Position numbers and translations under genes: made by a program
Shown here: positions 1 through 7,944 of the stretch, piece by piece
Position numbering within the stretch: position 1 is the first letter of the stretch
How the letters are laid out: the number at the start of each line of letters is the position of its first letter
Notes under the pieces: generated by a model
What the model saw: only the letters and a program-made list of their open reading frames with translations
Told to the model about the DNA's origin: nothing
Database searches by the model: none
NCBI GenBank assembly: GCA_023257915.1
Contig: JALRBB010000046.1
Location: forward strand, 1-8,319
DNA from: Quisquiliibacterium sp.
Lineage (GTDB): Bacteria > Pseudomonadota > Gammaproteobacteria > Burkholderiales > Burkholderiaceae_E
Direction: 5' to 3'
DNA: 8,319 bases

Positions 1-801
1 GAGTGCGTGGTCTACATGGGGAGCGAAGACGTCGCTCGCCAGGCGCAAAACGTGTATCGGATGAAGCTGCTTGGCGCCGAAGTGGTGCCGGTCACTTCCG
101 GGTCGCGTACCCTGAAAGACGCGCTCAACGAGGCGATGCGCGACTGGGTCACCAATGTTGAGAACACCTTCTACATTATCGGCACGGTGGCTGGTCCGCA
201 TCCTTACCCGATGATGGTTCGCGATTTTCAATCGATCATCGGCAAGGAGTGTCTGACGCAGATGCCCGAGATGACCGGACGGCAGCCGGACTACGTCGTG
301 GCCTGCGTCGGTGGCGGCTCCAATGCGATCGGCATTTTCCATCCGTACATCGACGTGCCCGGCGTCAAGCTGGTTGGCATCGAGGCGGCCGGTGAGGGGA
401 TCGCCAGTGGCCGGCATGCCGCATCGCTGACGGCCGGCACGCCTGGCGTGCTGCACGGCAACCGCACCTATCTGCTCCAGGACGAAGACGGTCAGATCAT
501 CGACACGCATTCGGTCTCCGCAGGGCTGGACTACCCCGGGGTTGGCCCCGAGCACGCCTGGCTCAAGGATTCTGGTCGCGCCACCTACGAGCCGATCGAC
601 GACGAGGAGTCGCTGCGCGCGTTTCATGACTGCTGTCGTATCGAGGGCATCATCCCGGCGCTCGAGTCCAGCCATGCGCTGGCCTACGCGGCCAAGCTCG
701 CGCCTACGCTCGCCAAGGACAAAATCATCCTGGTGAATCTGTCCGGGCGCGGGGACAAGGACATGCACACCGTGGCGCAGCGCGCCGGATTGAACTTCTG
801 A
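1..801 (+). CDS. trpB: Tryptophan synthase beta chain, 5'-truncated by the window edge
   Basis: TrpB is the PLP enzyme that condenses indole (channelled from TrpA) with L-serine to give L-tryptophan, in a cytoplasmic alpha2-beta2 complex. The reading frame is open from base 1, and 266 residues are visible, corresponding to about residue 130 onward of the roughly 397-residue enterobacterial protein. Visible family motifs are the opening [10 protein letters not shown] stretch, AGPHPYP, the PLP-phosphate loop GGGSNAIG (visible residues 104-111), the ESSHALAYA segment and the C-terminal LSGRGDKD (Ser at visible residue 248, equivalent to the Ser that contacts the PLP ring nitrogen). The PLP lysine and catalytic glutamate lie upstream of the window. 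A GTG at base 7 is an internal valine, not a start. The TGA stop overlaps the trpA ATG by one base, which suggests translational coupling. The assignment is very secure. Confidence 0.97.
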   Translation, partial: ECVVYMGSEDVARQAQNVYRMKLLGAEVVPVTSGSRTLKDALNEAMRDWVTNVENTFYIIGTVAGPHPYPMMVRDFQSIIGKECLTQMPEMTGRQPDYVVACVGGGSNAIGIFHPYIDVPGVKLVGIEAAGEGIASGRHAASLTAGTPGVLHGNRTYLLQDEDGQIIDTHSVSAGLDYPGVGPEHAWLKDSGRATYEPIDDEESLRAFHDCCRIEGIIPALESSHALAYAAKLAPTLAKDKIILVNLSGRGDKDMHTVAQRAGLNF

Positions 802-1613
802 TGTCTCGTATCGCTTCCGCATTTCAGCGTCTGGCCGCCGACGGTCGCAAGGCGCTCATTCCGTATATCACCGGCGGTTTCCCGGCCCGCGAATCCACCG
901 TCCCGGTGATGCATGCCATGGTTGCGGCCGGTGCCGATGCGATCGAACTCGGCGTGCCGTTCTCCGATCCGATGGCCGATGGGCCGGTTATCCAGCACGC
1001 CAATGAACATGCGCTGGCGCGCAAGATCAGCACCCGCGATGTGCTCGCGATGGTGCGCGAATTCCGCGAGACCAATACAAGCACCCCCGTTGTGCTGATG
1101 GGCTATGCCAATCCGGTCGAGCGCATGGGCGTGGACGCCTTTTTGCAGGCCTGTCGCGACGTTGGCGTTGACGGCCTGATCATCGTCGACTATCCGCCCG
1201 AGGAGTCCGAAGCCTTTGCGGCAGCGGCGCGCACCCGCGGCATCGATCCGATCTTCCTGCTGGCACCCACCTCCAGCGATGAGCGCATCTCACAGGTGCT
1301 GGCGCTGGCTAGCGGCTATGTGTATTACGTGTCGCTCAAGGGCATCACCGGTGCCGGCCATCTGGACACCTCGGAGGTCGCGCAGCGGGTCGCCAAGATC
1401 AAGCAGGGCACTGCACTGCCGGTTGGCGTGGGCTTTGGCATCCGTGACGGCGCGACAGCGCGCGCGATTGCCGCGAATGCCGACGCGGTGATCATCGGCT
1501 CGCGGATGATCCAGTTGCTCGAGGACGGACCGATTGACGGCGCACCCGCGCGCGCCGGAGACTTTCTTGCATCGGTGCGCAGCGCGCTTGATGCGCCAGC
1601 CGTTGCGGCCTGA
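801..1613 (+). CDS. trpA: Tryptophan synthase alpha chain
   Basis: TrpA cleaves indole-3-glycerol phosphate to indole and glyceraldehyde 3-phosphate and passes the indole to TrpB. The protein has 270 residues, the usual length, and a TIM-barrel pattern throughout. The signature [14 protein letters not shown] carries the two catalytic acids at Glu49 and Asp60, the same numbers as in the enterobacterial enzyme. The mobile loop 6 threonine is Thr183 in SLKGITGAG, and the phosphate-binding glycines appear in GVGFG (about 209-213) and IIGSRM (about 231-236). The start is the ATG inside the TGATG overlap with trpB, which fixes the N-terminus at MSRIASAF, a normal TrpA beginning. There is no clear Shine-Dalgarno, consistent with coupling to trpB. 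The C-terminal Ala/Pro-rich tail after about residue 245 is unremarkable. Confidence 0.97.
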   Translation: MSRIASAFQRLAADGRKALIPYITGGFPARESTVPVMHAMVAAGADAIELGVPFSDPMADGPVIQHANEHALARKISTRDVLAMVREFRETNTSTPVVLMGYANPVERMGVDAFLQACRDVGVDGLIIVDYPPEESEAFAAAARTRGIDPIFLLAPTSSDERISQVLALASGYVYYVSLKGITGAGHLDTSEVAQRVAKIKQGTALPVGVGFGIRDGATARAIAANADAVIIGSRMIQLLEDGPIDGAPARAGDFLASVRSALDAPAVAA

Positions 1614-1620
1614 ACCCACA

Positions 1621-1626
1621 AGGGGG
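1621..1626 (+). promoter_or_regulatory. Ribosome-binding site of accD
   Basis: A purine tract AGGGGG lies 5 nt before the accD ATG at 1632 in the 18-nt gap after trpA. It is one of the better Shine-Dalgarno-like sequences in the window and supports the chosen accD start. It implies that accD can recruit ribosomes on its own rather than relying only on coupling from trpA. Confidence 0.6.
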
Positions 1627-1631
1627 CAAGG

Positions 1632-2501
<870 letters not shown>

Positions 2502-2514
2502 GCGCACGTCGTTG

Positions 2515-3834
2515 ATGCCTGATCCGGCCACTTCGAACTTAACTCGCACGCCTGAAAGCCTCGCAGACTGGCTGGCGCTGATCGAACGGCTGCACCCACG
2601 CAGCATCGAGCTCGGACTGGAGCGCGTGCGTGCGGTTGCGCAGCGCATGCAGCTCGCCTTGCCCGGCATCGTGATCACGGTGGCGGGGACCAATGGAAAG
2701 GGCTCAACCTGCGCGATGCTCGAGTCGATCCTGCGATCGGCGGGCTACCGGGTGTGCCTGTATACCTCGCCGCATCTGGTGCAGTTCAATGAACGGGCGC
2801 GAATCGATGGTGTCGACGCTGGTGATGCAGCGCTCATCGAGGCACTTGAAGCGGTTGAACGGGCGCGTGGCGAGACCTCACTGACCTACTTCGAATTCAC
2901 GACGCTGGCGATTTTGTGGCTCTTCGCTCGTAGCGAGCCCGACGTCACGATCCTGGAGGTCGGTCTTGGCGGGCGGCTCGATGCGGTCAACCTGATCGAC
3001 GCCGACTGCGCGATCGTGACTTGCATCGATATCGATCATGTTGATTTTCTGGGCGGCACGCGCGAAAAGATCGGCTGGGAAAAGGCGCATGTCTATCGCA
3101 CCGGCCGGCCGGCAATCTGCAGTGATCCGGTGCCGCCGCAATCGCTGATCGACCATGCGCGCGAGATCGACGCTGACCTGTGGCTGTTTGGTCGCGATTT
3201 CAACTATTCGGGCGATCGACAACAGTGGTCGTACGGCGGACGCGCGCTACGACGAGCTGGCTTCGCGTACCCGGCACTGCGCGGCGCGAACCAGCTGCTC
3301 AATGCTGCTGGCGTGCTCGCGGCGCTCGAGGCGCTGCGCGAGCGGCTGCCGGTACCGCAGCAGGCGATTCGCCAGGGGTTTGCCACAGTTGAGCTGCCGG
3401 GCCGGTTCCAGTCACTGCCCGGCCAGCCCGCGATCGTGCTGGATGTTGCGCACAATCCGCATGCGGCGGCGCATCTGGCCGAGAATCTCGACAACATGGG
3501 GTTTCATCCGCAGACCTGGGCGGTGTTTGGAGCGATGGGCGACAAGGACATCGTCGCGATGATCCGGGCCCTGGGCGATCGTATCGATCACTGGCTGTTG
3601 ACCGACTTGCCGGGGCCACGCGCGGCGCGCGCTCATGAACTGGTTGCGCGACTGAGCGAATGCGGGATTTCCGCTGGCCCGAAGCATCTGGTCGAATGTC
3701 ACCCGAGCCCGCGTGAAGCGCTGGCCAGCGCGACCGGTCGTGCCGACCCGAGTGATAGAATCATCGTCTTCGGATCCTTTCTCACGGTTGCAGACGTGCT
3801 CGAATCCCGGCGTCGCTCCGCTCGTACACACTAA
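2515..3834 (+). CDS. folC: Bifunctional dihydrofolate synthase / folylpolyglutamate synthase
   Basis: FolC adds L-glutamate to dihydropteroate and then further glutamates to reduced folates, using ATP through an acyl-phosphate intermediate in the cytoplasm. From the ATG the protein has 439 residues, a normal length. The N-terminal WLALIERLHP..IELGLERV segment is family-typical. The P-loop is GTNGKGST (58-65), followed by YTSPHL (83-88), EVGLGGRLD (148-156), the DIDHVDFLG motif and, in the C-terminal domain, DVAHNPH (310-316). All these Mur-ligase-like motifs are intact. The start is a TTG immediately followed by an ATG (2512 and 2515); I chose the ATG, and the difference is one residue. There is no good Shine-Dalgarno in the 13-nt gap after accD. 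The 3' end carries a possible internal promoter. Confidence 0.95.
   Translation: MPDPATSNLTRTPESLADWLALIERLHPRSIELGLERVRAVAQRMQLALPGIVITVAGTNGKGSTCAMLESILRSAGYRVCLYTSPHLVQFNERARIDGVDAGDAALIEALEAVERARGETSLTYFEFTTLAILWLFARSEPDVTILEVGLGGRLDAVNLIDADCAIVTCIDIDHVDFLGGTREKIGWEKAHVYRTGRPAICSDPVPPQSLIDHAREIDADLWLFGRDFNYSGDRQQWSYGGRALRRAGFAYPALRGANQLLNAAGVLAALEALRERLPVPQQAIRQGFATVELPGRFQSLPGQPAIVLDVAHNPHAAAHLAENLDNMGFHPQTWAVFGAMGDKDIVAMIRALGDRIDHWLLTDLPGPRAARAHELVARLSECGISAGPKHLVECHPSPREALASATGRADPSDRIIVFGSFLTVADVLESRRRSARTH
3753..3761 (+). promoter_or_regulatory. Candidate extended -10 promoter element inside the folC 3' end
   Basis: The 9-mer TGATAGAAT matches the sigma-70 extended -10 form TGnTATAAT at all specified bases but one. 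It sits about 80 nt before the dedD start, so a transcript beginning near 3767 would have a leader of roughly 75 nt and cover dedD-cvpA-purF. No recognisable -35 hexamer lies at 15-19 nt spacing, which extended -10 promoters can tolerate. The element forces an AGA arginine codon (FolC Arg415) in a gene that otherwise favours CGC/CGT. This is an inference from sequence match alone. Confidence 0.35.
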
Positions 3835-3842
3835 TCGCAGAC

Positions 3843-4628
3843 ATGGCTTCGCGCACTTCGTCGACCAAGTCGAGCGCTGCGCTTGACCCAGCTCTCTCGC
3901 AAAAGAAGCGGGCGCGCCGCCGCTTGATAGGGGCTGCTGCCGTGTGTCTGGCTGCCGCGATCCTGTTGCCGGTGCTGCTCGACTCCGAACCGCGCCAGGT
4001 GCGTGGCGACGTCGAGGCCCGCATTCCTTCGCGCGACACGCCGCTCTACGAACCCGCTGATCCCACCGCGCGCAGCGGATCGATCCGTCAGTCCGCACCG
4101 CAGCCGGATACGCCGTCAGCCGCCTCAGGCGGGGCAGCGCTCGCCTCGTCGTCGCAAAGCCGCGTCGATGGCGTGGCATCGACGCCGGCCCAAGCGTCGC
4201 AACCAGCGGCGCCGCAAGAAGCGCAGCAAGCGCCGAAGCAAGCAGCCCAACAAGCCCCTCAAAAACCGTCACCGCAGACTACGCCCAAACCCGCGGCTTC
4301 GACGCGCGAGGTGCCCGCGCCCTCCAAGCCGGCCGATGATCCGATCGCCAAGCTCGCCAGGGCCCAGGAAGCGCAGACGCCGCCGGCAGATCCGAAGGCA
4401 GGCGGCTTCATCGTTCAGGTTGGCGCGTTCGCCAGTGACAAAAGCGCTGCCGAGCAGATCGACCGTACGTCGAAAGCTGGCTTCAAGGCTTATCGGGAAA
4501 CCATCAAAACCGCGCAGGGCGAACGAATCCGTGTGCGCATCGGTCCTTATGCCACCCGCGACGAAGCAGACAAGGCGCGGCTCAAGCTGCGCGCTGCCGG
4601 CATCGAGTCGGTGCTGATTGCGCCCTGA
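3843..4628 (+). CDS. dedD: SPOR-domain (DedD-like) cell division protein
   Basis: This is a predicted inner-membrane protein whose periplasmic SPOR domain binds denuded septal peptidoglycan; in E. coli, DedD helps constriction. The 261 residues divide into a short basic cytoplasmic tail (KKRARRR at 21-27), one transmembrane segment (about 28-47), a long disordered Ala/Pro/Gln/Ser linker (about 50-185, with repeated QQAP units) and a C-terminal SPOR domain (about 187-261) starting GGFIVQVGAFAS and containing RVRIGPYATRDEADKA. The N-in, C-out topology is inferred from the basic tail. The start ATG lies 8 nt after the folC stop with no evident Shine-Dalgarno. The position between folC and cvpA is the same as dedD in E. 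coli, which supports the symbol. Outside the SPOR domain, similarity to DedD cannot be judged from sequence alone. Confidence 0.88.
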   Translation: MASRTSSTKSSAALDPALSQKKRARRRLIGAAAVCLAAAILLPVLLDSEPRQVRGDVEARIPSRDTPLYEPADPTARSGSIRQSAPQPDTPSAASGGAALASSSQSRVDGVASTPAQASQPAAPQEAQQAPKQAAQQAPQKPSPQTTPKPAASTREVPAPSKPADDPIAKLARAQEAQTPPADPKAGGFIVQVGAFASDKSAAEQIDRTSKAGFKAYRETIKTAQGERIRVRIGPYATRDEADKARLKLRAAGIESVLIAP

Positions 4629-4632
4629 GCCA

Positions 4633-5145
4633 ATGGATTCGTCGCTCGCATCTAGCCTGCAGCTGTCATCGCTGACTCTTTGGGACTGGTTCATCCTGAT
4701 CGTCACGGTACTGTCGGTGTTGCTGGGTGTTTACCGCGGCATGGTCCGCACCGTCTTCGGGCTGGCCGCCTGGGCGGTGGCGCTGCTCGGCACCCCGATG
4801 GCCGGGCCGGCAGTCGTTCAGGCTAGCGGCATGCAGGAGCAGCCCTGGGTGGTGTTTATCGTGCTGTTTCTAGTGCTGTTCGTGCTGATCCGTCTTTGTG
4901 GCGTGCTGGTCTCCAAGGGGCTGGGCAAGATTGGCCTGGGCGGCATTGACCGCTTGCTTGGTGCAGCGCTTGGGGTGGCTCGGGCGCTGGTGCTGGTCGC
5001 GGTGGTGGTGGTCGTCGCCCGCATGCTGGACATGCATCGGGCGCTCGAGTGGCGCAACGCAATCTCCCGGCCGCTGCTCGATGCGATCGTGCAGCTGACC
5101 GAACCCTATCTGCAGGCCCGACCGGCCAGCATTCGAAAAACCTGA
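4633..5145 (+). CDS. cvpA: CvpA family inner-membrane protein
   Basis: CvpA is a small integral membrane protein first known from colicin V production in E. coli; its molecular role is not settled, although it has been linked to envelope stress tolerance. The 170-residue protein shows the family opening [19 protein letters not shown] followed by [14 protein letters not shown], and about four hydrophobic segments (roughly 18-34, 40-62, 71-93 and 106-130), with the conserved [13 protein letters not shown] before the last one. The C-terminal 40 residues are probably cytoplasmic. The ATG lies 4 nt after the dedD stop; an in-frame TTG at 4618 would add five residues and overlap dedD but has no support. 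No strong Shine-Dalgarno is visible, so translation is probably coupled to dedD. Location directly before purF is the classic arrangement. Confidence 0.93.
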   Translation: MDSSLASSLQLSSLTLWDWFILIVTVLSVLLGVYRGMVRTVFGLAAWAVALLGTPMAGPAVVQASGMQEQPWVVFIVLFLVLFVLIRLCGVLVSKGLGKIGLGGIDRLLGAALGVARALVLVAVVVVVARMLDMHRALEWRNAISRPLLDAIVQLTEPYLQARPASIRKT

Positions 5146-5151
5146 AGGAAC

Positions 5152-5155
5152 GAGG
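5152..5155 (+). promoter_or_regulatory. Ribosome-binding site of purF
   Basis: GAGG lies 6 nt before the purF ATG, with a second purine tract (AAGGA, 5145-5149) just upstream overlapping the cvpA stop. It supports the start at 5162, which is also required to place the catalytic cysteine at residue 2. Confidence 0.55.
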
Positions 5156-5161
5156 CCCACG

Positions 5162-6688
5162 ATGTGCGGAATTCTTGGCGTCGTCTCTCAATCTCCGGTC
5201 AATCAGCTGCTCTACGATGGCCTGTTGCTGCTGCAGCATCGCGGCCAGGACGCGGCCGGCATCGCGACCGCGATGGGCAAGAAGTTCAACATGCACAAGG
5301 GCAACGGCCTGGTGCGCGATGTGTTTCGTACCCGAAACATGCGCTCGTTGCCGGGTGTCAGCGGTATTGGTCATGTGCGGTATCCGACCGCCGGCTCGGC
5401 CGCGGATTCCGAGGAAGCGCAGCCGTTCTATGTAAATGCGCCGTTCGGCATCATGCTCGCGCACAACGGCAACCTGACCAATTCCGATCAGATCAAGGAC
5501 GAGATGTTCCGCCGCGATCTGCGGCACATCAACACCGAGTCGGATTCCGAGGCGCTGCTCAATGTGCTGGCGCATGAACTGGAAGAAGCGCGGCACGGCG
5601 TCACGCTCGATCCGGACGCGATCTTCAGGGCGGTGGCCGGGTTGCACCGCCGGGTGCGGGGTGCGTATGCCTGCGTCGCCGAGATCGCCGGCTACGGCAT
5701 GCTCGCATTTCGGGATCCGCACGGCATCCGACCACTGTGTTTCGGCACTGCCGAGACCGATACCGGGCTTGAGTATCTGGTGGCCTCCGAGTCGGTGGCG
5801 CTTGAAGGTCTTGGCTTTCGGATGGTTCGCGATGTCCAGCCGGGCGAGGCGATCTTCATCGATCGGGACGGTAATTTTTACTCGCGACAATGCGCCAGCA
5901 ATCCGTCGTTGAATCCGTGCATTTTTGAGTATGTGTACTTTGCCCGTCCGGATTCGCTGATCGACGGTGCGTCGGTCTACGCGACCCGCTTGCGTATGGG
6001 TGAGTATCTGGCTGAGAAGATCGCGCGCGAGATTCCGCTTGGTGACATCGACGTCGTGATGCCGATTCCAGACACTTCCCGTCCGTCAGCGATGCAGCTG
6101 GCGATGCAACTGAACCTGGACTATCGCGAAGGCTTCCTGAAGAACCGCTACGTTGGCCGAACCTTCATCATGCCGGGCCAGTCGGTGCGCAAGAAGTCGG
6201 TGCGCCAGAAGCTCAATGCGATGAGCGTCGAGTTCAAAGGCAAGAACGTGCTGCTGGTCGATGACTCGATCGTGCGCGGCACCACCTCGCGCGAGATCGT
6301 GCAAATGGCGCGCGACTCGGGAGCCAATAAGGTGTATTTCGCATCGGCTTCGCCGCCGGTGCGTTTTCCGAATGTCTACGGCATCGACATGCCCACCCGC
6401 AGCGAACTGATCGCTAGCGGACGCAGCGACGATGAAATTCGCTGGGCGATCGGCGCCGATGCCCTGGTCTACCAGGACATCGATGCGATGAAGCGTTCAG
6501 TCACCGATGTAAACCCGCGGCTGCGCAATTTCGAAGCCTCCTGTTTTGAGGGTGTCTACGTCACCGGTGATGTGTCCCCCGAGTACCTCGATCGCATCGA
6601 AATGGCTCGCAACAATGCGGTGGGGCAGGGCGAGGAAGAACGACAGCTCTCGCAGATGAACCTGCAGTTCAGCGTCGTCGCCGACTGA
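5162..6688 (+). CDS. purF: Amidophosphoribosyltransferase (glutamine PRPP amidotransferase)
   Basis: PurF catalyses the first committed step of purine synthesis, PRPP plus glutamine to 5-phosphoribosylamine. The protein has 508 residues (E. coli 505). The N-terminal Ntn glutaminase domain (about 2-240) starts MCGILGVV, so Cys2 becomes the N-terminal nucleophile after Met removal, with no propeptide. [19 protein letters not shown] and AHNGNLTN follow. The type I phosphoribosyltransferase domain has the PRPP loop [14 protein letters not shown] (363-376). Without a propeptide it resembles the E. coli class rather than the iron-sulfur class of Bacillus. The start is fixed by the catalytic Cys and by the RBS. 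Location after cvpA is conserved. I see no convincing PurR-type operator nearby, so purine control here is unknown. Confidence 0.97.
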   Translation: MCGILGVVSQSPVNQLLYDGLLLLQHRGQDAAGIATAMGKKFNMHKGNGLVRDVFRTRNMRSLPGVSGIGHVRYPTAGSAADSEEAQPFYVNAPFGIMLAHNGNLTNSDQIKDEMFRRDLRHINTESDSEALLNVLAHELEEARHGVTLDPDAIFRAVAGLHRRVRGAYACVAEIAGYGMLAFRDPHGIRPLCFGTAETDTGLEYLVASESVALEGLGFRMVRDVQPGEAIFIDRDGNFYSRQCASNPSLNPCIFEYVYFARPDSLIDGASVYATRLRMGEYLAEKIAREIPLGDIDVVMPIPDTSRPSAMQLAMQLNLDYREGFLKNRYVGRTFIMPGQSVRKKSVRQKLNAMSVEFKGKNVLLVDDSIVRGTTSREIVQMARDSGANKVYFASASPPVRFPNVYGIDMPTRSELIASGRSDDEIRWAIGADALVYQDIDAMKRSVTDVNPRLRNFEASCFEGVYVTGDVSPEYLDRIEMARNNAVGQGEEERQLSQMNLQFSVVAD

Positions 6689-6705
6689 TCTTTTTTGGTA
6701 AGAAA

Positions 6706-7908
6706 ATGAGCAACGAATCATTCCTGGATGGACTCGGTTTCGACACGCTTGCAGTGCGAGCCGGCATCGATCGCACACCGTTTGGCGAACATGCCGAGCC
6801 ACTGTTTCTGACATCGAGTTTCGTGTTCGAGAACGCTGCCCAGGCGGCGGCGCGTTTCGCCGGCGACGATCCGGGTTTTGTGTACTCGCGTTTTTCGAAT
6901 CCGACGCTCAAGGCGTTTCAGGACCGACTGGCGGCGCTCGAGGGGGCGCAGGCCTGCCTGGCCACCGCGTCCGGGATGTCGGCAATCATGGCCACGGTGC
7001 TGGGGCTGGTCAAACAGGGTGAGCATATTGTGTCGTCGGCCGGTGTGTTCGGGGCCACCGCACAGCTGTTCAACATGTTCGGCCGCTACGGTGTGCAGAC
7101 CAGCTATGTGCCACTGACCGATGCTGCGGCCTGGGAAGCGGCGATCCGCCCCGAGACCCGGCTGATGTACCTGGAGACCCCGTCCAATCCGTTGACCGAG
7201 ATCGCCGACCTGGCCGCGATCAGTGCGATCGCGCGCCGCCATGGTGTCCCGCTGGCGGTCGACAACTGTTTTGCGACCCCGGCGCTGCAGCGTCCGATGG
7301 AGCAGGGCGCCGACATCGTGATTCACTCGGCCACCAAATACATCGACGGTCAGGGCCGGGTGCTGGGCGGTGCGATTCTGGGCAGCGACAAGCTGATCCA
7401 CGACACCTTGTTGCCGGTGATGCGCACCACTGGGCCGACACTGTCTGCCTTTAACGCCTGGGTATTGCTCAAGGGGTTGGAGACCTTGTCGGTGCGCATG
7501 GAGCGCCAGTGCGCCAGTGCGCTGCAGGTGGCGCGCTGGTTGGAAGCTCAGCCGACTGTGCGACGGGTCTACTATCCGGGGCTTGAGTCGCATCCGCAGC
7601 ATGCGCTTGCCTTGCGCCAGCAGCAGGCCGGCGGTGCGATCGTTTCGTTCGAGTTGCATGGCGATGACGACGCGAGCGCGCGCATGAATGCCTGGAAGGT
7701 CATTGACGGCTGCAAGGTGCTGTCGATCACCGGCAATCTGGGCGACGTGAAGACCACGATCACGCATCCGGCCAGCACGACGCATCAGCGTATTGGCCCC
7801 GAGGCGCGCAAGGCAGCCGGCATCGGTGAGGGCTTGGTGCGGCTGGCGGTCGGGCTGGAGTCGCCGGCCGATATCTGCGCCGATCTGACGCGCGGTCTTA
7901 CCGCCTGA
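6706..7908 (+). CDS. metZ: O-succinylhomoserine sulfhydrylase (PLP-dependent)
   Basis: MetZ uses sulfide and O-succinylhomoserine to make homocysteine directly, bypassing cystathionine, for methionine synthesis. The protein has 400 residues and belongs to the Cys/Met metabolism PLP family. Visible motifs are FVYSRFSNPT (Tyr60 and Arg62 contact the neighbouring subunit's PLP phosphate), TASGMSAI (88-94, phosphate loop), YLETPSNP (155-162), VDNCFATP with Asp186 facing the PLP nitrogen, and HSATKYIDGQG with Lys211 as the Schiff-base lysine. The opening FDTLAVRAG and the GQGRVLGG segment after the lysine fit MetZ better than MetB or MetC, although substrate choice (succinyl versus acetyl) is inferred. 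It follows purF by 17 nt, which contain a T6 run and only a weak GGTAAG ribosome site. purF-metZ adjacency is known in Burkholderiales and pseudomonads. Confidence 0.93.
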   Translation: MSNESFLDGLGFDTLAVRAGIDRTPFGEHAEPLFLTSSFVFENAAQAAARFAGDDPGFVYSRFSNPTLKAFQDRLAALEGAQACLATASGMSAIMATVLGLVKQGEHIVSSAGVFGATAQLFNMFGRYGVQTSYVPLTDAAAWEAAIRPETRLMYLETPSNPLTEIADLAAISAIARRHGVPLAVDNCFATPALQRPMEQGADIVIHSATKYIDGQGRVLGGAILGSDKLIHDTLLPVMRTTGPTLSAFNAWVLLKGLETLSVRMERQCASALQVARWLEAQPTVRRVYYPGLESHPQHALALRQQQAGGAIVSFELHGDDDASARMNAWKVIDGCKVLSITGNLGDVKTTITHPASTTHQRIGPEARKAAGIGEGLVRLAVGLESPADICADLTRGLTA

Positions 7909-7934
7909 GTTCGAACGCAGCGCAGCCAGTCAAC

Positions 7935-7942
7935 GGAGAGGG
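7935..7942 (+). promoter_or_regulatory. Ribosome-binding site of the pirin gene
   Basis: GGAGAGGG lies 2 nt before the ATG at 7945 when measured from its end, or 6 nt when measured from its GGAG core. It is the strongest Shine-Dalgarno-like sequence in the window. It fixes the start of the downstream gene and suggests translation independent of metZ. Confidence 0.65.
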
Positions 7943-7944
7943 CG

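Noticed and set aside
2512..2514. TTG as the folC start
   Set aside because: An ATG follows immediately and is the stronger start; neither has a distinguishing Shine-Dalgarno.
3025..3036. 12-bp palindrome ATCGATATCGAT in folC
   Set aside because: It encodes part of the conserved IDID segment of FolC, so protein constraint explains it.
3101..3112. 12-bp palindrome CCGGCCGGCCGG in folC
   Set aside because: A simple GC-rich repeat expected by chance in this composition and codon usage.
3412..4272. Antisense open frame (286 codons) across the folC-dedD junction
   Set aside because: It overlaps two supported genes, and its composition is that of a shadow frame.
4003..4617. Second + strand open frame (204 codons) inside dedD, Arg/Lys-rich
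   Set aside because: It is the +1 reading of the Ala/Pro/Gln linker and SPOR domain. The dedD frame has the transmembrane segment and SPOR motifs.
5100..5161. PurR-type operator or purine riboswitch before purF
   Set aside because: The gap is only 16 nt and neither it nor the end of cvpA shows a PurR-like inverted repeat or aptamer.
4856..5890. Long antisense open frame (344 codons) opposite cvpA and purF
   Set aside because: Same artefact: low-complexity Arg/Pro/Ala composition, spanning the junction of two well-supported + strand genes.
6671..6696. Intrinsic terminator after purF, suggested by the T6 run
   Set aside because: The preceding stem is only about 4 bp and the run sits 10 nt before the metZ start; it is too weak to call.
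6718..7785. Long antisense open frame (355 codons) opposite metZ
   Set aside because: It mirrors the metZ codon structure, has Arg/His/Gln-rich composition and no recognisable domain.
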